Assembly: GCA_030272155.1 (NCBI GenBank)
Contig: CP126191.1
Span: forward strand, 9,756,501-9,820,500
Source of the DNA: Tetradesmus obliquus
Taxonomy: Eukaryota; Chlorophyta; Chlorophyceae; Sphaeropleales; Scenedesmaceae
Direction: 5' to 3'
Length of the DNA: 64,000 bases
Shown here: positions 22,145-33,699 of the stretch, in pieces
How positions within the stretch are numbered: position 1 is the first letter of the stretch
Layout of the letters: each line of letters opens with the position of its first letter
Position numbers and translations under genes: made by a program
The notes under the pieces: generated by a model
What the model saw: the letters and a program-made list of their open reading frames with translations, nothing else
The model's database searches: none
Told to the model about the DNA's origin: nothing

Positions 22145-24158
22145 GCAATGTGTCCGCAGCACCACCTGCTTGAGAGGTGAACGATGCTCTGCGGGATGAA
22201 ACTGCTGACACATTTGCCAGGCTGCCGCTGCTGCTGTTGCCCTTCTTGCTGAGCGCTGCCTGCAGTTGAGCAGCAACAGGCAGCTGGCTTGCAATTGTCC
22301 AGCTGAACCCTGCTGGCCTGTGCCTGCTGTGTGCCTCTAAGCCACCAGCAGCTGCTGCAGCTGACACGCTAGTGCTAGACCTTGCAGGAACAGCCAGGAT
22401 CTCCCTGCACTCGCTGCTGAGCAGCGCCGCCCGTACATGCTGTGTCTCTATGGTTGCCTGCGCCAGCCCATAGGGCGTTGTGATGGACAGCTGCAGTGCA
22501 GCAGGGCCCTCAGCAAGTCGGACAGGGCATGACAGGTCGTCCAAGGTTATCTCAGGCTCTGCAGACACTGCAGAACCCCCAAGCTGGCTGCTTGCTGCTG
22601 TTTCGGCTGCTGCCGGTCCTGCACTGCTCCCTGCTGCTTGCAGGAACGCGCCCCACCTTGCAGGAAGTGGCACAGCGCAGCCCCAGCCAGGTGCTACACT
22701 TGCCCACGGCATACAGCCTGCTGGGCTTGCAGGAACAGCTGCCAGCGCTGCTGCTGCACCTGCTGATGACTTGCTGCTGCTGCCGCCGCCTTGCTGGCTT
22801 GCTGCATGGCCAGCCTCAGTGCCACAGGCATCTGCAGGAGGGCTTCCACCCCAGCTTGTGACGTAGCAACTGCCATTACTGCTGCTGCCACCGCTGCTGG
22901 TTGCTTTGCTGCAGCTGTACCCTGCCGCTGATGCTGTGCGCCGGCGGGTTTCCTGCAAGGGCACAGCCTGGCAGCTGACTGGCTCACAGCGGAACCCGGC
23001 ATGCAGGCCCTGGCTCAGCCACTGCTGCGCTGCTGCGTGCTGAGCACGCTGGAACAGCAGTGCTGCTGCTGCTCTGTGCGCAGCTGTAGCATCCTTGAAT
23101 GACAGCGTGAAGGCCTCGTAGCTGACTTTCAGGGATGTAGGGGCTCCTGCAGGCACAGGCAGGACTGCTGATGCAGCTGCAGCTGCAGCTGGGGAACTTC
23201 TGCTGTTGGTGTCGCTGCTGCCTTCACTAGCGACACTGCCTGCCTCTGACTGGCTGATGCTGGCTGCACAGGTGCTGCTGCCTCCAGCGAGGCTGCTGCC
23301 TGCAGGAACAGAGAGGGTGTGCAGGCTGGTGCTGATCCTTGCCTTGCTGATGCTGCAGCTGTGCTTAATCTTGATGCTGTTGGCGCCAGCCACAGACACC
23401 TCCAGCAGCTGCAACAGTCGGCAGATATGCGGCCGGGTTAAAACAGCAGCAGAAAAGGGTGGAAGTGAACAGGCTGACAGTGGCACAAGCCTTTGTTCGC
23501 TGTGTGTGTGCCTGCAGCCTTATGTTGCTGCCAGTAGACGATATCGTGTTGTGGCTCAAAAGGAAGGGAATGTCAGCAGGTTTATGTGCATGTTTTGACT
23601 CATGCAGTTCACCTCTGAGTATTGTATGTGCCTCAGGACAGCCGCTGCTGCTGTAGTTGCTGTGGCATTGTTGTCCGCATCGCCATTGCTAGCTTGGGTT
23701 GCTTGCAGCACCAGCAAGTCCGTGCCTTGGAGCACCAGCAACGCCTGCCTGACTTTGGGTGCAAGCAGCCTGCAAGGCTTGAAGTCTGCTTCTGCCACAA
23801 ACAAGGGCCTGCATGGCAGGGGTGGTTGAGCAGCACAACTGTCTTGCCAAACCTCCTGGAATACAGTTGCAAGGAGGACCAATGCAGGCGGTGCAAGCCC
23901 AACAGGGTCCCAATAAACATTTATTTGCACTGCTTTGCTGTTTGAAGCAATTGGAGCAGGGGTCAAGCTAACCTGCTGCTACCATCTGAGAGCCAAGCTG
24001 TCTTGTTCCTCGTGTTGACAGCGGCAGCACCGGCCTGCACAGATAAATGATATTAATGGAACCGATTTCGTTAAACAGTCATCAGGTGTGTATAAAGGAC
24101 GCATCAGGCAGCCACTCACAGTTGGGCCAGGCGAGCCCTCTGCTACAGTCTGCTCCAT
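18529..24158 (-). CDS. CRAL-TRIO (Sec14-like) lipid-transfer protein with internal membrane segment and PH-like N-terminus
   Basis: Coding exons in transcript order: 24158-24120, 24034-23976, 23808-23613, 23408-21040, 20809-20617, 20384-20336, 20070-20012, 19657-19553, 19193-19072, 18733-18529; phases agree, about 1131 aa. The last ~250 residues are a Sec14/CRAL-TRIO domain: FERPVPYHTAV, then IFDLEGFKLSMV, FVQYYPERVHAAFVINAPRW and FLDANTKSRVMVV. Such domains bind phosphoinositides, tocopherols or other lipids in a closed pocket. The big exon 4 is mostly Ala/Ser-rich, with a hydrophobic stretch at about residues 660-702 (two short helices or one long one) suggesting membrane anchoring. Residues ~35-200 alternate short beta-like strands (LLVLQGTDLLVLQ, EVSVAGANSIKIKH, YEAFTLSFKDATAAHRAA) in the manner of a split PH domain; this is inference. 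The ATG at 24158 opens a short first exon and is the weakest part of the model. The protein ends in ten Gln. Confidence 0.82.
19645..19765 (-). repeat. Duplicated acceptor edge of a CRAL-TRIO exon
   Basis: The intron/exon border at 19657 (on the plus strand gcgcagccacctgcaggcag...) is echoed at about 19727-19763 (gcgcagcaacctgcaggcag...), roughly 80 bp upstream in the transcript and still with an AG. Confidence 0.65.
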
Positions 24159-24886
24159 AGTCACCCGCGCGCCGCCCTCATTGTATTATTTGCGAGGTAA
24201 CAAGCTACCTGTTCTACTAAGATTGCTTGGTCTGCAACAATGCGTGCAACTGTCCTACTGATGATAATACAAGGGTTTCGGATCCGCGATGCAGGAAGGA
24301 CAACAAGCTCACTAGCTCAGCTAAGCTGCGCAAAAGGATATCAAGAAAAGCCATACTTTTGCAGCACCTTATATGGGGTTTTAAGGTCTTATACACAGTA
24401 TACAGGCAGCCTCTGAGCTTTTGCCACGTGGTGGAGGCTGCTGGTGCACTGTGTGCACAGCTGACCCTGACAATGACTGCAGCACCTAGTACGCCCGGCT
24501 GCACATGTCAAGACAGCACCCACATAAACCGCATGATCGATGTTGAGATCAAGAAACTTTCCAGGGAAGTGCACGATCTTGCATGGAGCGTACCCGCCAC
24601 TATTGCAGAGATTGCAATCACTTCAGGCCCTTGGCATGCATAACTTCTCAGGCACTGGACACACCAACCAACAAGACCGACAAGCATACATTAATAATGT
24701 TACGATAGGGTACCTGAAACGCTTCAGCTCTCAGGGCTATGCCGCACGGTGCTGGGACAAACATGTGTCAGCTGAGCAAGCACAATGGAGCAGTGCTCCT
24801 CCTCCGCCCCCTCGTGCTTTCTCCACTGGGGCACGGGGCGGATGGCGACGTTGCTATGGCTCAAATGGTGACATATTGATGATGTG
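24159..24886. other. Intergenic, between the desaturase-like and CRAL-TRIO genes
   Basis: Both neighbours are on the minus strand, so this should hold the 3' UTR of the upstream gene and the promoter of the CRAL-TRIO gene. No TATA box is seen at a suitable distance on the minus strand, and no gene is recognised. Confidence 0.35.
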
Positions 24887-25453
24887 TCAACTGAGCGGCA
24901 CTTCACGTTTGAACACCCAGCCAAAGCACGCAGCGCGGCCTCTGTCTCGCCTCCTCGCCTTGAGCTTCCCCTCCAGCTGCAGCTCAGACAGCCGCCGCAG
25001 CATAGCTGGCATACTCAGCAGCTGCCGCACAGCTGCACTGCTGGCACTGGCACTGCCGGGCCCTGCTGCGCGTGACACCTGCAGTGCACCAGCATCAACA
25101 CACCACGTTGCACCGAGTCAGTGTGGCGTCCCTAAACATGCTACGCGAGCGCCCTTGTCTCTTTTGTCTCTCTGCAGCCGTTGCTCCATTGTTGCTGAAC
25201 ACAAAGACAAGCACTGAGATCTGCGGGCTCTGACAAAGATCAACAAATAACAACAAGAGAACAAATAACCCTGGGGCCTCACCTGCCAGACTTTGCAGCA
25301 CTGCTCCACAGCTGCCGCCATGTCACTGACAGTCCAGATGCCCAGCGCATCTGCAGCAGCCATGAAATCAACATACAGCTGCGAGCAGCAGCGCGCATCT
25401 GCACTTTGCTCAGGGGCTTGATCCGTGTTCGCTTGTTGCTCCAGGTGCTGTTT

Positions 25454-25493
<40 letters not shown>

Positions 25494-28014
25494 ACTGGCT
25501 GTTGTTGTTCAGCAGGCTCACTGCTGCCTTCCGTGCTGCTGCTGCTGCTGCTGCTGCTGCTGCGTGGCAGTTGTGTGGTATTTCCTGCCTGGTGCCAGCC
25601 GTCATCCATCCTGGCACCTGGCAGCACCACACCCTGCTGCACCACCCCTGCAAGCGCCTGCACTGCTCCAGCAGCATCAGCTGCAAACAGCTTCGACACG
25701 GCAGACACCTGCGGGCATTCAGGATTTGCAGGAGTGCAGTATTACAAGCATGGCAGACCATCTAGGTTCTTACCAAGCGTCACTGACATTCACCTATATC
25801 AGGAGGAAGCTGCAGGACATGACCACGCTGCAAGACATAACGCCACAGCAAGCAGCATGTCAGCGAGCAAACTCTGCAGATGTTTTGACAACAGTCGAAC
25901 CCACTGATCTCAAGCTGCAACAAAACACAACAAGGGCTATAGACAACACCAATCCAATGCCAGCGTCACTCACCAGCGCCACCTCATGCCTCCCCTCGTC
26001 TGTTGCAATCGCAGTCGCCATGCGCGCCAGGTGTGCTGCACCATGGTATGCAGCCACAGCAGCAAGGTTGGTGAACATCACCCGGCTCATGCGCACCTGG
26101 CAGCAACCGCAATAACACAGCAACACCAGCAATCATTAGAAGCAGCATCAACACAGTGTGTTTTCATCAGCAGGTTGCTGAGGTGGACTTGGCACAAGCC
26201 CTTGAGTTGCGCAGACAGCAGCTCCGTTACCTGCCTGCCTCACACTTGGCTGTTAGTGCTGGCAGTAGCTATATAATCTCTGGTAGCCAAGCTGCCTCTG
26301 ATGCACCGCCATCAACGATGGAAGCCACAGCCATGTGCAGTAAGCCTCGAACTTGCAGTGCCCTGTGTGCTGCTAGCCCCAAACCTGTCCTACCCTACTT
26401 CTCAACGGCTTGCCTCATTCCCACCTGCATGGCGTTGTGCATCAGCTGCTGGTAGGGTAGCCGGCTGCCACTGTCGCAGCCCGCGCCAATCGCAGCCTGC
26501 ACCGTGACGTCCAGCGCCCTGCCGTCGATGCAGCCGCACAGGTAGCAGTAGGACAGCAGCAGCTGCCGCTGCTTGTTGCGCTCTGCTGTCCAGCTGCGGC
26601 GCCACCTGCGCCGACAGCAACACAGCAAAAAGACACTCATTGGGCACCTGTAACGCAGTGTGTGCCAGCATGCTGCCGCACCTTGTCACTGTCACTTACA
26701 AGGTGCCGCAGCACCAAGTCATATTCATACCATCCAGAAAGGTGCCAGGACCCACATGTAACTATCCTCTCTCATATTGTTCAGCAGGTTGCTGCATCTC
26801 GCTACCCATCCATTGCAAGCAAGCCCCTTCCCAGCTGCTGCTACACAATACTTTCCCTCTGACCTGTTGACATTGAACTCTGTCGACTGCCTCACCTAGC
26901 CCACGGCTGTGTTGCGATGTCATCCGCGCCACTCTCATCCCGCAGCGCTGCTGTGCCGCACCACTGGGACAGCTGGTTGGGGGCGGTGGAGGCCACAACT
27001 GTCAAGCCAGCCTGCAGCAGAAGCACAGTGGCAGCAGCAGCAGCAACAGCGGCAGCTGCTGGATGGCGTGCCACGGTGGGAAGCGCCATGCATCGCGCTG
27101 GCATCTGTTTCAACCAGCCGACAACCAATGCAGCTGCTGCCACACATACTATAACAGCCATAGCGAGGGTGTTGCTGTTGCGCTGCGTTGCTCACCAGCA
27201 CCACCAGCACCTCACTGTGCAGGGTCTGTGCCTCCTCCCGCAGCTCAGCCAGCTGCACAGCAGGCACAGCAGCCGCAACAGCCACAACGTCAGCATATGC
27301 TACCAGAAGAGATGCTTATCAAATGTATTCTAGTAACACTTGAGTTGGGTGCCGTGTGCTGCATGTACTGCGTTGGCTCTGTCAACTTAGCACGCCCTGC
27401 TCCTTCTGCTGGATGTGCAAGCTGAACTAAAGGCTCCTAAATCAAAGCAGGCATGCCCAGCAGTGAAGGTAAACAAAGCACAGCCACCAGCCGTGCAGAA
27501 ACAAACACATGCAACCAGCAGCGAATGACGTAGGCAAAAGGCCCAAACAATCACCTGCTGCAGGTATGCGTCGCCGCTGGGGTCTGGCAGCAAGTCTGAC
27601 GGCTGCCACTGCTGCTGGCCAGGCAGCACATAGCGCGGCAGCTCCACAGCTGCCCAGGAAGTGAGCCCCTGTCGAGTTACAAAGCATCAGCATGTTTAGC
27701 TTTTGCTAGTATGCTGAACATGCCGAGCCAATAGTGTGCTTGCAGCTGCTGCAGTACAGCACGAATGCTTGCATATGGCTCACCTGAACCACTGCGACCT
27801 GCTTATCAAGCTGCTCCTGTACATAAGCAGCAGGATCGCTTGCTGTGCTGTCGTCCTGCTGCTGCTGGCCTCGGCGTCTCGGTTTCGTCCAGGTTGCTGC
27901 TGCTGTGCCGCTGGCTGCTGCTGCTGACCGCCTACGCGTGTTGTTGCACGAGGAGCTGCTAGCAAATCCAATATTATATGTACTGGCGGGTGTGGCTACA
28001 CATGTGGCCAGCAT
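24887..28014 (-). CDS. Diverged acyl-ACP desaturase homologue, probable pseudoenzyme
   Basis: Coding exons in transcript order: 28014-27784, 27668-27555, 27252-27196, 27011-26896, 26605-26425, 26096-25974, 25708-25283, 25078-24887; phases agree, about 479 aa. The N-terminus (Ser/Ala/Arg-rich, few acids) looks like a plastid transit peptide. Collinear with plant FAB2/stearoyl-ACP desaturase: WQPSDLLPDPSGDAY (WQPQDFLPDPASDGF), ELREEAQ, RDESG, WRRSWTAERNKQRQLL (WTRAWTAEENRHGDLL), ATDEGRHE (AADEKRHE), ALGIWTVSD (RLGVYTAKD). Of the six castor iron ligands only E229 and H232 remain (E267, H270). E105 aligns with A141, E143 with R182, H146 with Q185 and E196 with V234. The diiron site therefore should not form and desaturation is unlikely. 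A ~60-residue Ser/Gln insert sits in exon 7. Frames and splice sites are intact, so it does not look like a decaying pseudogene. Confidence 0.9.
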
Positions 28015-29049
28015 GGCTGGTAGATACTCGGAGAGTTGCTGTCAGGACGACACCTGCTTCGGCAGCAAGCACGGGCTCGTGATCACCTTCTGCACCTAGA
28101 ACATGGTGCGACGGTTCCCGTGCTCGACAAGCTTGCGCCAACCTTGAGTGTGGATGCGCTTGTGATGCCTGACAGGCAATGTCATTCATCCAAGCCCTAA
28201 CAGTCACTTGCAGCGAAATCACCACGCTTCGCTGCGTCAAGCGATGCATGTGCAAAATTTCCAAACTATTTATTCAACGTACAGAAAACTCATTTTGTTA
28301 AAGGCATGCACATGCAGGAGAGCCAGAAGTTCAATGCTCAACGCTGGGCTGGATATCCTGCCCTGAACTGTGTCACAGAACAATCATCGCGTGAGGGTCA
28401 CTTTGCAGTGATTCACGATCAATGAAAGTTGTGTCAACACACCTGGCACGCGTCACCCGTACAATCTGTGCAGCACCACCAACACCCCACCAAGTTGGGC
28501 ACAAATGGCCACTGCACTGAGGTCAGCAGCCCCACGCACAATCATCATATGCAGTGCATAATTGATGGACAGGTATTTTGTGCAACTGGCAGCGTAACAC
28601 CACTCTGTCAGCATATACAGTGCTATCGTCGTGTGCCAGTCCTAGCACACACAGCTGTGCCAGCAACATTGGACGTACGCGAAGAGCTGCGCAAGCCGCT
28701 TGCAACAGGCTGCTGAACACTACTGCGCTACAGCGTGCGTCGGCTGATCACTTTCGTGTAAGGCATGCCAGACGGCCTGCACAAGTACAGCAGCAAGAAG
28801 TGACAGGGCAGTGTCAGCAAAGCGTGCGCTAATAAGTGAGATAGACCGTTTGCGCAATTGCTGCCATAATAGCAGTCGCCAGTCGGCTGCAGCAGTGTGT
28901 TGTCAGCAGCGCAATGCAACTCATACGGCCATACACAGCTATGCAGCATCCAGCAAACCTCATGCAAGGCCCTGCCTGCCTGTGCAGCTGCAGCCACAGC
29001 TTTAGTCCTCCGCTTGCATGTTCAATGAAAACTGATGTAACCTCCATGT
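28015..29049. other. Intergenic, between M14 peptidase and desaturase-like genes
   Basis: Holds the promoter and 5' UTR of the desaturase-like gene and the 3' UTR of the peptidase gene. No further gene or repeat recognised. Confidence 0.35.
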
Positions 29050-32000
29050 CTATACCTGCACCCACCGTGTGACGATGTACATCAGCACTCCCATGCCGCC
29101 AAGCCCCAGCAGCAGCGGCACCAGCCGGTTGCTGTGCAGCAGCACCCAGGCAGCGCTGCCATCCTCTTCATCATTGGCTCTATAGATCCGCTTTATCCGA
29201 ATCTCTTCTTCAGTCGTGTTGTCTGCTGCCTGCTGCTGCTGCTGCTGCAGCAGCTCCTCGGCCTGCCTGTCTGTGTCCTCTTCTTCTTCTACTTCTACTG
29301 CTGGCTCCTGCGTGTCTGAAGCAGCAGGCAGTGGCGGCACTGCTGCTGCTTCTGCATTGCTAGCAGAAGCCGGTGCTTTCGACACCCGGTCTCCCGCTTG
29401 CTGCTGCTGCTGCTGCTTCTGCTTCTCCTCCTCATCCTTCTGCGGTGACTCCTCCTGCTGCTTGGAATCCTGCGGCTCTTGCTGTGCTGCTGCTGCAGGA
29501 GGCGCTGCCTTCGCTGCCACTGGCAGTGCTGCTGCGCCACCCTCAGCCTCCGCCTCAGCTGCGGCTGCTGCAGCAGCACCAGCAGCATCCTCCTTTGCCA
29601 GCGGCACGTTGCGGAAGACCGGCGCCGTCGCGGGGTGCGTTGGCAGCAGCTCAAACAGCAGCAGCAGCGCCTTGACCCACATGCCCACCACCTCGTCAAA
29701 CTGCTGCTGCCCCAGCGGGTTGAACATGCGGAAGCAGTCCTCAAAGGTGGCCTTTTCATCGCCGTAGATCTCCCAGGTGAAGGACATGGGCACGCCCAGC
29801 ACCTCGTACATGTAGTCGGTGCCGGTGCCGTGCGCCAGGTACCTGCGTTCCGGGCGGTGCAGGGTGGTTGTGAGGTGTGTGAAAACACTGTACATGTAGT
29901 CAGTGCCGGTGCCGTGCGCCAGGTACCTGCGTTCCGGGCGGTGCAGGGTGGTTGTGAGGTGTGTGAAAACACTGTACATGTAGTCGGTGCCGGTGCCGTG
30001 CGCCAGGTACCTGCGTTCCGGGCGGTGCAGGGTGGTTGTGAGGTGTGTGAAAACACTGTACATGTAGTCGGTGCCGGTGCCGTGCGCCAGGTACCTGCGT
30101 TCCGGGCGGTGCAGGGTGGTTGTGAGGTGTGTGAAAACACTGTACATGTAGTCGGTGCCGGTGCCGTGCGCCAGGAACCTGCATTCCGGGCAGTGCAGGG
30201 TGGTTGTGAGGTGTGCGAAATCACTGTATGTGTAGTCGGCGCCGGTGCCAAGTGCTAGGCACCTGGGTGGCGGGTGGTGTTTGAGAATGTATGTTGTTGG
30301 AAAATTGAAAAGATGGGTAAGTGCAGGGGTGTCGAAACATTATTACGACACCTCTGTGTGCCTATACATGTACCCGGAGCCGGCGCCATGAGCCACGCAG
30401 GTGTGTAGCAAATCATGGGTGCAGTTTGACATCAGCAGGATGCAGCATCACGACACCAGACTCGTGTACAGCTGCCTATGCTCTGGCAGTTTGTCTGCCC
30501 ACAACATGTGCCAGCAAGCACACACAACATGAGCCGCCACACGCACCCGACAGAGTGCCCGCCTGAGCCCACCACACACTGCGTGCATGCCAGCTCCTTT
30601 ATGCGCTGCAGGATGCGCGTCGCTGCGCGTGCATCGCTGGTGTTGGGCACGATCGCCTTGTGGTCGTAGGGCGTGAACAGCGCGTACATGCCGCTGTGCA
30701 CGTTGAGCCAGGTGTGAGGCTTGAGCTCCTTGGCCAGCGCCAGCAGGATCTGCACCTCAGGCTCGCTGCAGGGGGCAGCAGCGGCAGCAGCAGCAGCAGC
30801 GAACCATGTGTTGAATACCATGTCTCAATTCAGATTGGAACAGCCAGTACAGAAGCTTATGGCTTTTTGCACCAAAGCAGCCTGCTGTGCTGTGCGGCTG
30901 CACACACATCTACACCCAGCACAGCGTGAGCTGCCATACCTGCAGCAAGGCAGCCACGCATCTTGCCCAGCACAACGCAGCACAGCTCATCCCAGAGCCA
31001 GCCACACATGCATTCATGACGCCTGGCAGGGGGACTCCTCTGCCGGGCTGTAGTCCTTGTCCAGCTGCGCTGTGCATCACTTTAAACGGCACAGGCCCAA
31101 CCAGCAGCACACCTGTGCAGCGCCTTGCCCGGGTATACCATTGCCGGCTGCAGTCCTTCTCCTGCTGTTCCCATACCACTGCTGCGCTGTGCAGAATACA
31201 CAACTCAAAACCCGGCACACTCCACACTAAGCAGCAGCGCACCTGTGCGGCGCCTTGCCCGGGTACTCCTCTGCCGGGTTGTAGTCCTTCTCCTTCTTGC
31301 CCCAACCATTGCAGGTACTAAAGCAACATGCACACGTAATACACCCAGCACACGCAAAATCCACCAGCCCACCTGTGCGGCGCCTTGCCTGGGTACTCCT
31401 CTGCCGGGTTGTAGTCCTTCTCCTTCTTGCCCCAGTCGATGCCCCAGTTTCGGTTGGTATCCACGCCGCGCCCGTTCTTGCGCTCACACAGCTGCCCAGC
31501 CTCAACCAGCTCCCGCCCATTCGTGTTCTCCATGGGCAGGATCTGCAGGGGTTGGAAGATGGAACCATGAGGTGCAGCCCGGCGCGTGTGCCGCAACCTC
31601 GTGCCAAGCTTGTACACATGCAGTGTGGAACATGTGCAGCAACCTGCCATGTCTCTGCAGATGCTGCACCCGGATGTGGCACCATGTCAGCCAAGTGCTG
31701 CAAGGCTGGTCAGGTGCCGAAGGGCGCAGCACAACAAGCCAGCTGCTGCGGTGTCCATGCTGAAGCCGTCATGAGCGACGACCGCCGGGATGCTGTGAGG
31801 ACATTGGAGCAGCAGCACAAGCCAGCCCCCCATCACAACAGCACAGCAGGCGCACCTTGAGCACCGTCTGCTGCAGGATGGCGGTGAGCCGCTCCACGCG
31901 CTGCCCCGGCCCCGTGATGTTGCGCAGCTGCTGCGGGTCTGCCAGCACCTGCAGCAGCCGCAGCCCCACCTCGCTGCTGATGAACTCGCGCCCGTGCTCG

Positions 32001-33363
32001 CCAAAGTCCTGCAAGCAGCCAAGAGGCAGTGACAGCGGCAGCAGCGACACATCGAAACACTACAAGTTTAAACTGTGCTTGTGCAAACTTGTACTTGTTT
32101 GTGTTGTTTTGTCCTGGCTGCAGGGCCAGGAGTGCAGCAGTGCGGCTGATGTGCAGTGTGGTGCACTGGTCATGACGGCATGAGAGGCAGAGGCATCATC
32201 CTGTTTGCTTTGCTGCAAGGACCGCTGGCTTTTGGAACTGCTGCTGATGCTGAGGGAGTCTGAGTGGCGCACATGCTGCCGCTGCCCGGCTGAGCTGCTG
32301 CTGGTTTGGTAGAAGCACACAACACACGCCACCCCCCCTGAGCAATTGCTGCTGCTGCTGCTGCTGCTGCGGCCGTCTGTGCAGCTGCTGCTTACTATGA
32401 GCACCCGGGCTTTGGTGGAGTGTGCGGGGGTGAGCCCCCCAAGCTCCACAGTGACCACCTGCAGCATCAAACACGCAAGAAGCACTGCAGCTGGGTGCGA
32501 ATTCACACACCTAAGCATACAGAAGCAGCACCAGTACACACAGAAGCGAACTGTCCGACTGCTGGTTGTGTTGCAAGCTATAGCCACCACATGCTTAAGC
32601 GCTGCTTGAGGGCTGCTGCATGCGGCACAGTGCTGTGCCAGGACTGCTTGGCTGCGCGATGCTGTTGCAGTACTGCTGCTGCTGCTGCTGCTGCTTTGCT
32701 TGCGTTGCACCATCCTGCACAGAAGCATGTCAGTAGCGCCAATTGCATGCGAGCTTGCCCCAGGTGCCGGCTGGCAACCTCAAATGCTAGCATGTGCAAG
32801 CATACCCCTCCTGTGTGGCCCGACCATTCGCCCTGCCCTTTCAGACTGGAGCACTGTGCCAACTGCTTTTGCCTTCTCACTATTGCTGTGATGCTGTAAG
32901 CTGACAGAAGTCATGACAGCTTTTGGCCCATGCATCAAGTCACAAGTCACATAGCTGCTGTAAAGCTGAAAGCCCTCATGGAATAGCTGCTCGTGTGCTT
33001 TGGTCAGTACTGCCACACACTGCGATATGTATCTCAGAACACCGTGCAAGCTGCATACCTGTATATCTGCCCTGTAATCCCCGTCCTGTGCATGCCGTAT
33101 CTCCATCTTCATTATGTCTGGGTTGGCGGCAACCAACCGCTCAACCTTCTTCAGCAGGTCATTCCTGCAGGAGCATGCAACTGTCAGCTGCTGAGCACTG
33201 CTGACCTGCAGCATACTGCTGTGCTTGACTCTGCTCACTTCTTGAGGTATATACTGTAGTCGGGTTTTGCCAGGTCCGCTGCATTCCCAGCTGAGGTCTG
33301 CAGTAGGCTAGCTGCAACAAACAGGGACAGCAGTAGCAGCTGCATGCAGCCGCGCTGCCCCAT
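29050..33363 (-). CDS. M14 zinc carboxypeptidase with signal peptide and C-terminal membrane anchor
   Basis: Coding exons in transcript order: 33363-33239, 33164-33059, 32458-32396, 32008-31856, 31542-31373, 30765-30580, 29842-29050; phases agree, about 531 aa in the shortest form. The N-terminus is a signal peptide (MGQRGCMQLLLLSLFVAASL). All M14 landmarks are present: zinc motif FGEHGREFISSE (HxxE), substrate-binding GVDTNRNW, the zinc His in LNVHSG after SEPE, and the catalytic Glu in SFTWEIYGDE. The tail is Ala/Glu/Gln-rich and ends with a single hydrophobic helix (LVPLLLGLGGMGVLMYIVT), so the catalytic domain is probably lumenal or extracellular and membrane-tethered. It should trim C-terminal residues from peptides; substrate class cannot be told. 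The last exon is preceded by a ladder of in-frame 84-bp repeats, each with an acceptor, so longer forms with extra 28-residue repeats are possible. Confidence 0.92.
29811..30314 (-). repeat. 84-bp in-frame tandem repeat over an exon acceptor of the peptidase gene
   Basis: About six units, starting at 29811, 29895, 29979, 30063, 30147 and 30231, exactly 84 bp apart; the outer ones are diverged. Each carries on the minus strand an acceptor (ggaacgcag|gtacctggcg) and the exon start encoding YLAHGTGTDYMY. Because 84 is a multiple of three and no stop intervenes, splicing to an upstream copy adds 28 residues per unit. Confidence 0.9.
31020..31435 (-). repeat. Degenerate copies of a peptidase exon end in the following intron
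   Basis: The end of the GVDTNRNW exon (31373-31435) is repeated at about 31242-31303 (nearly identical, donor kept), 31110-31165 (degenerate) and 31025-31060 (fragment). Confidence 0.8.
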
Positions 33364-33699
33364 GGGGCCTCAGCTGCAGGGCCCTAACCCAGCAGTACTC
33401 TATGACTTGTGAATAGCTTCATACAATGTCAACATCAAGGATGTGCGACCTGGTTATCAGGTTGGCCTGAGGTTGCTGGGCCGAGGCAAGACAGCAACTG
33501 AGCAGCAGAAAACACAGCGGGCGATGTTACTGGGCAGAGCGTTGTACGTGATGAATGTGCAATTTTGTTTACACGAACGCAACGTGCCAGAACGTTCTGC
33601 ACTGCAAAGTGTTCGGAACTCTGAGGAACTGAAGACAACTGCCACTTTCACTTTGGTGTGACACATGCTCGTAACAGTAGTCCAAGGAAACGGGCTTCC
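33364..33699. other. Divergent intergenic region upstream of the M14 gene
   Basis: Lies between the minus-strand peptidase start and the plus-strand small ORF. Contains AGAACGTTCT (33589-33598), a perfect two-unit heat-shock element pattern (nGAAnnTTCn), with GGAAC-like half sites just after. Confidence 0.35.

Noticed and set aside
24540-25217. Plus-strand open frame of 225 residues
   Set aside because: It covers the last desaturase-like exon in antisense and has no family resemblance or organised segments.
24887-28014. Calling the desaturase-like gene a functional FAB2
   Set aside because: Four of the six metal ligands are substituted although the surrounding motifs align without ambiguity.
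29479-30258. Plus-strand open frame of 259 residues
   Set aside because: It is the antisense shadow of the M14 peptidase exon and its 84-bp repeats.
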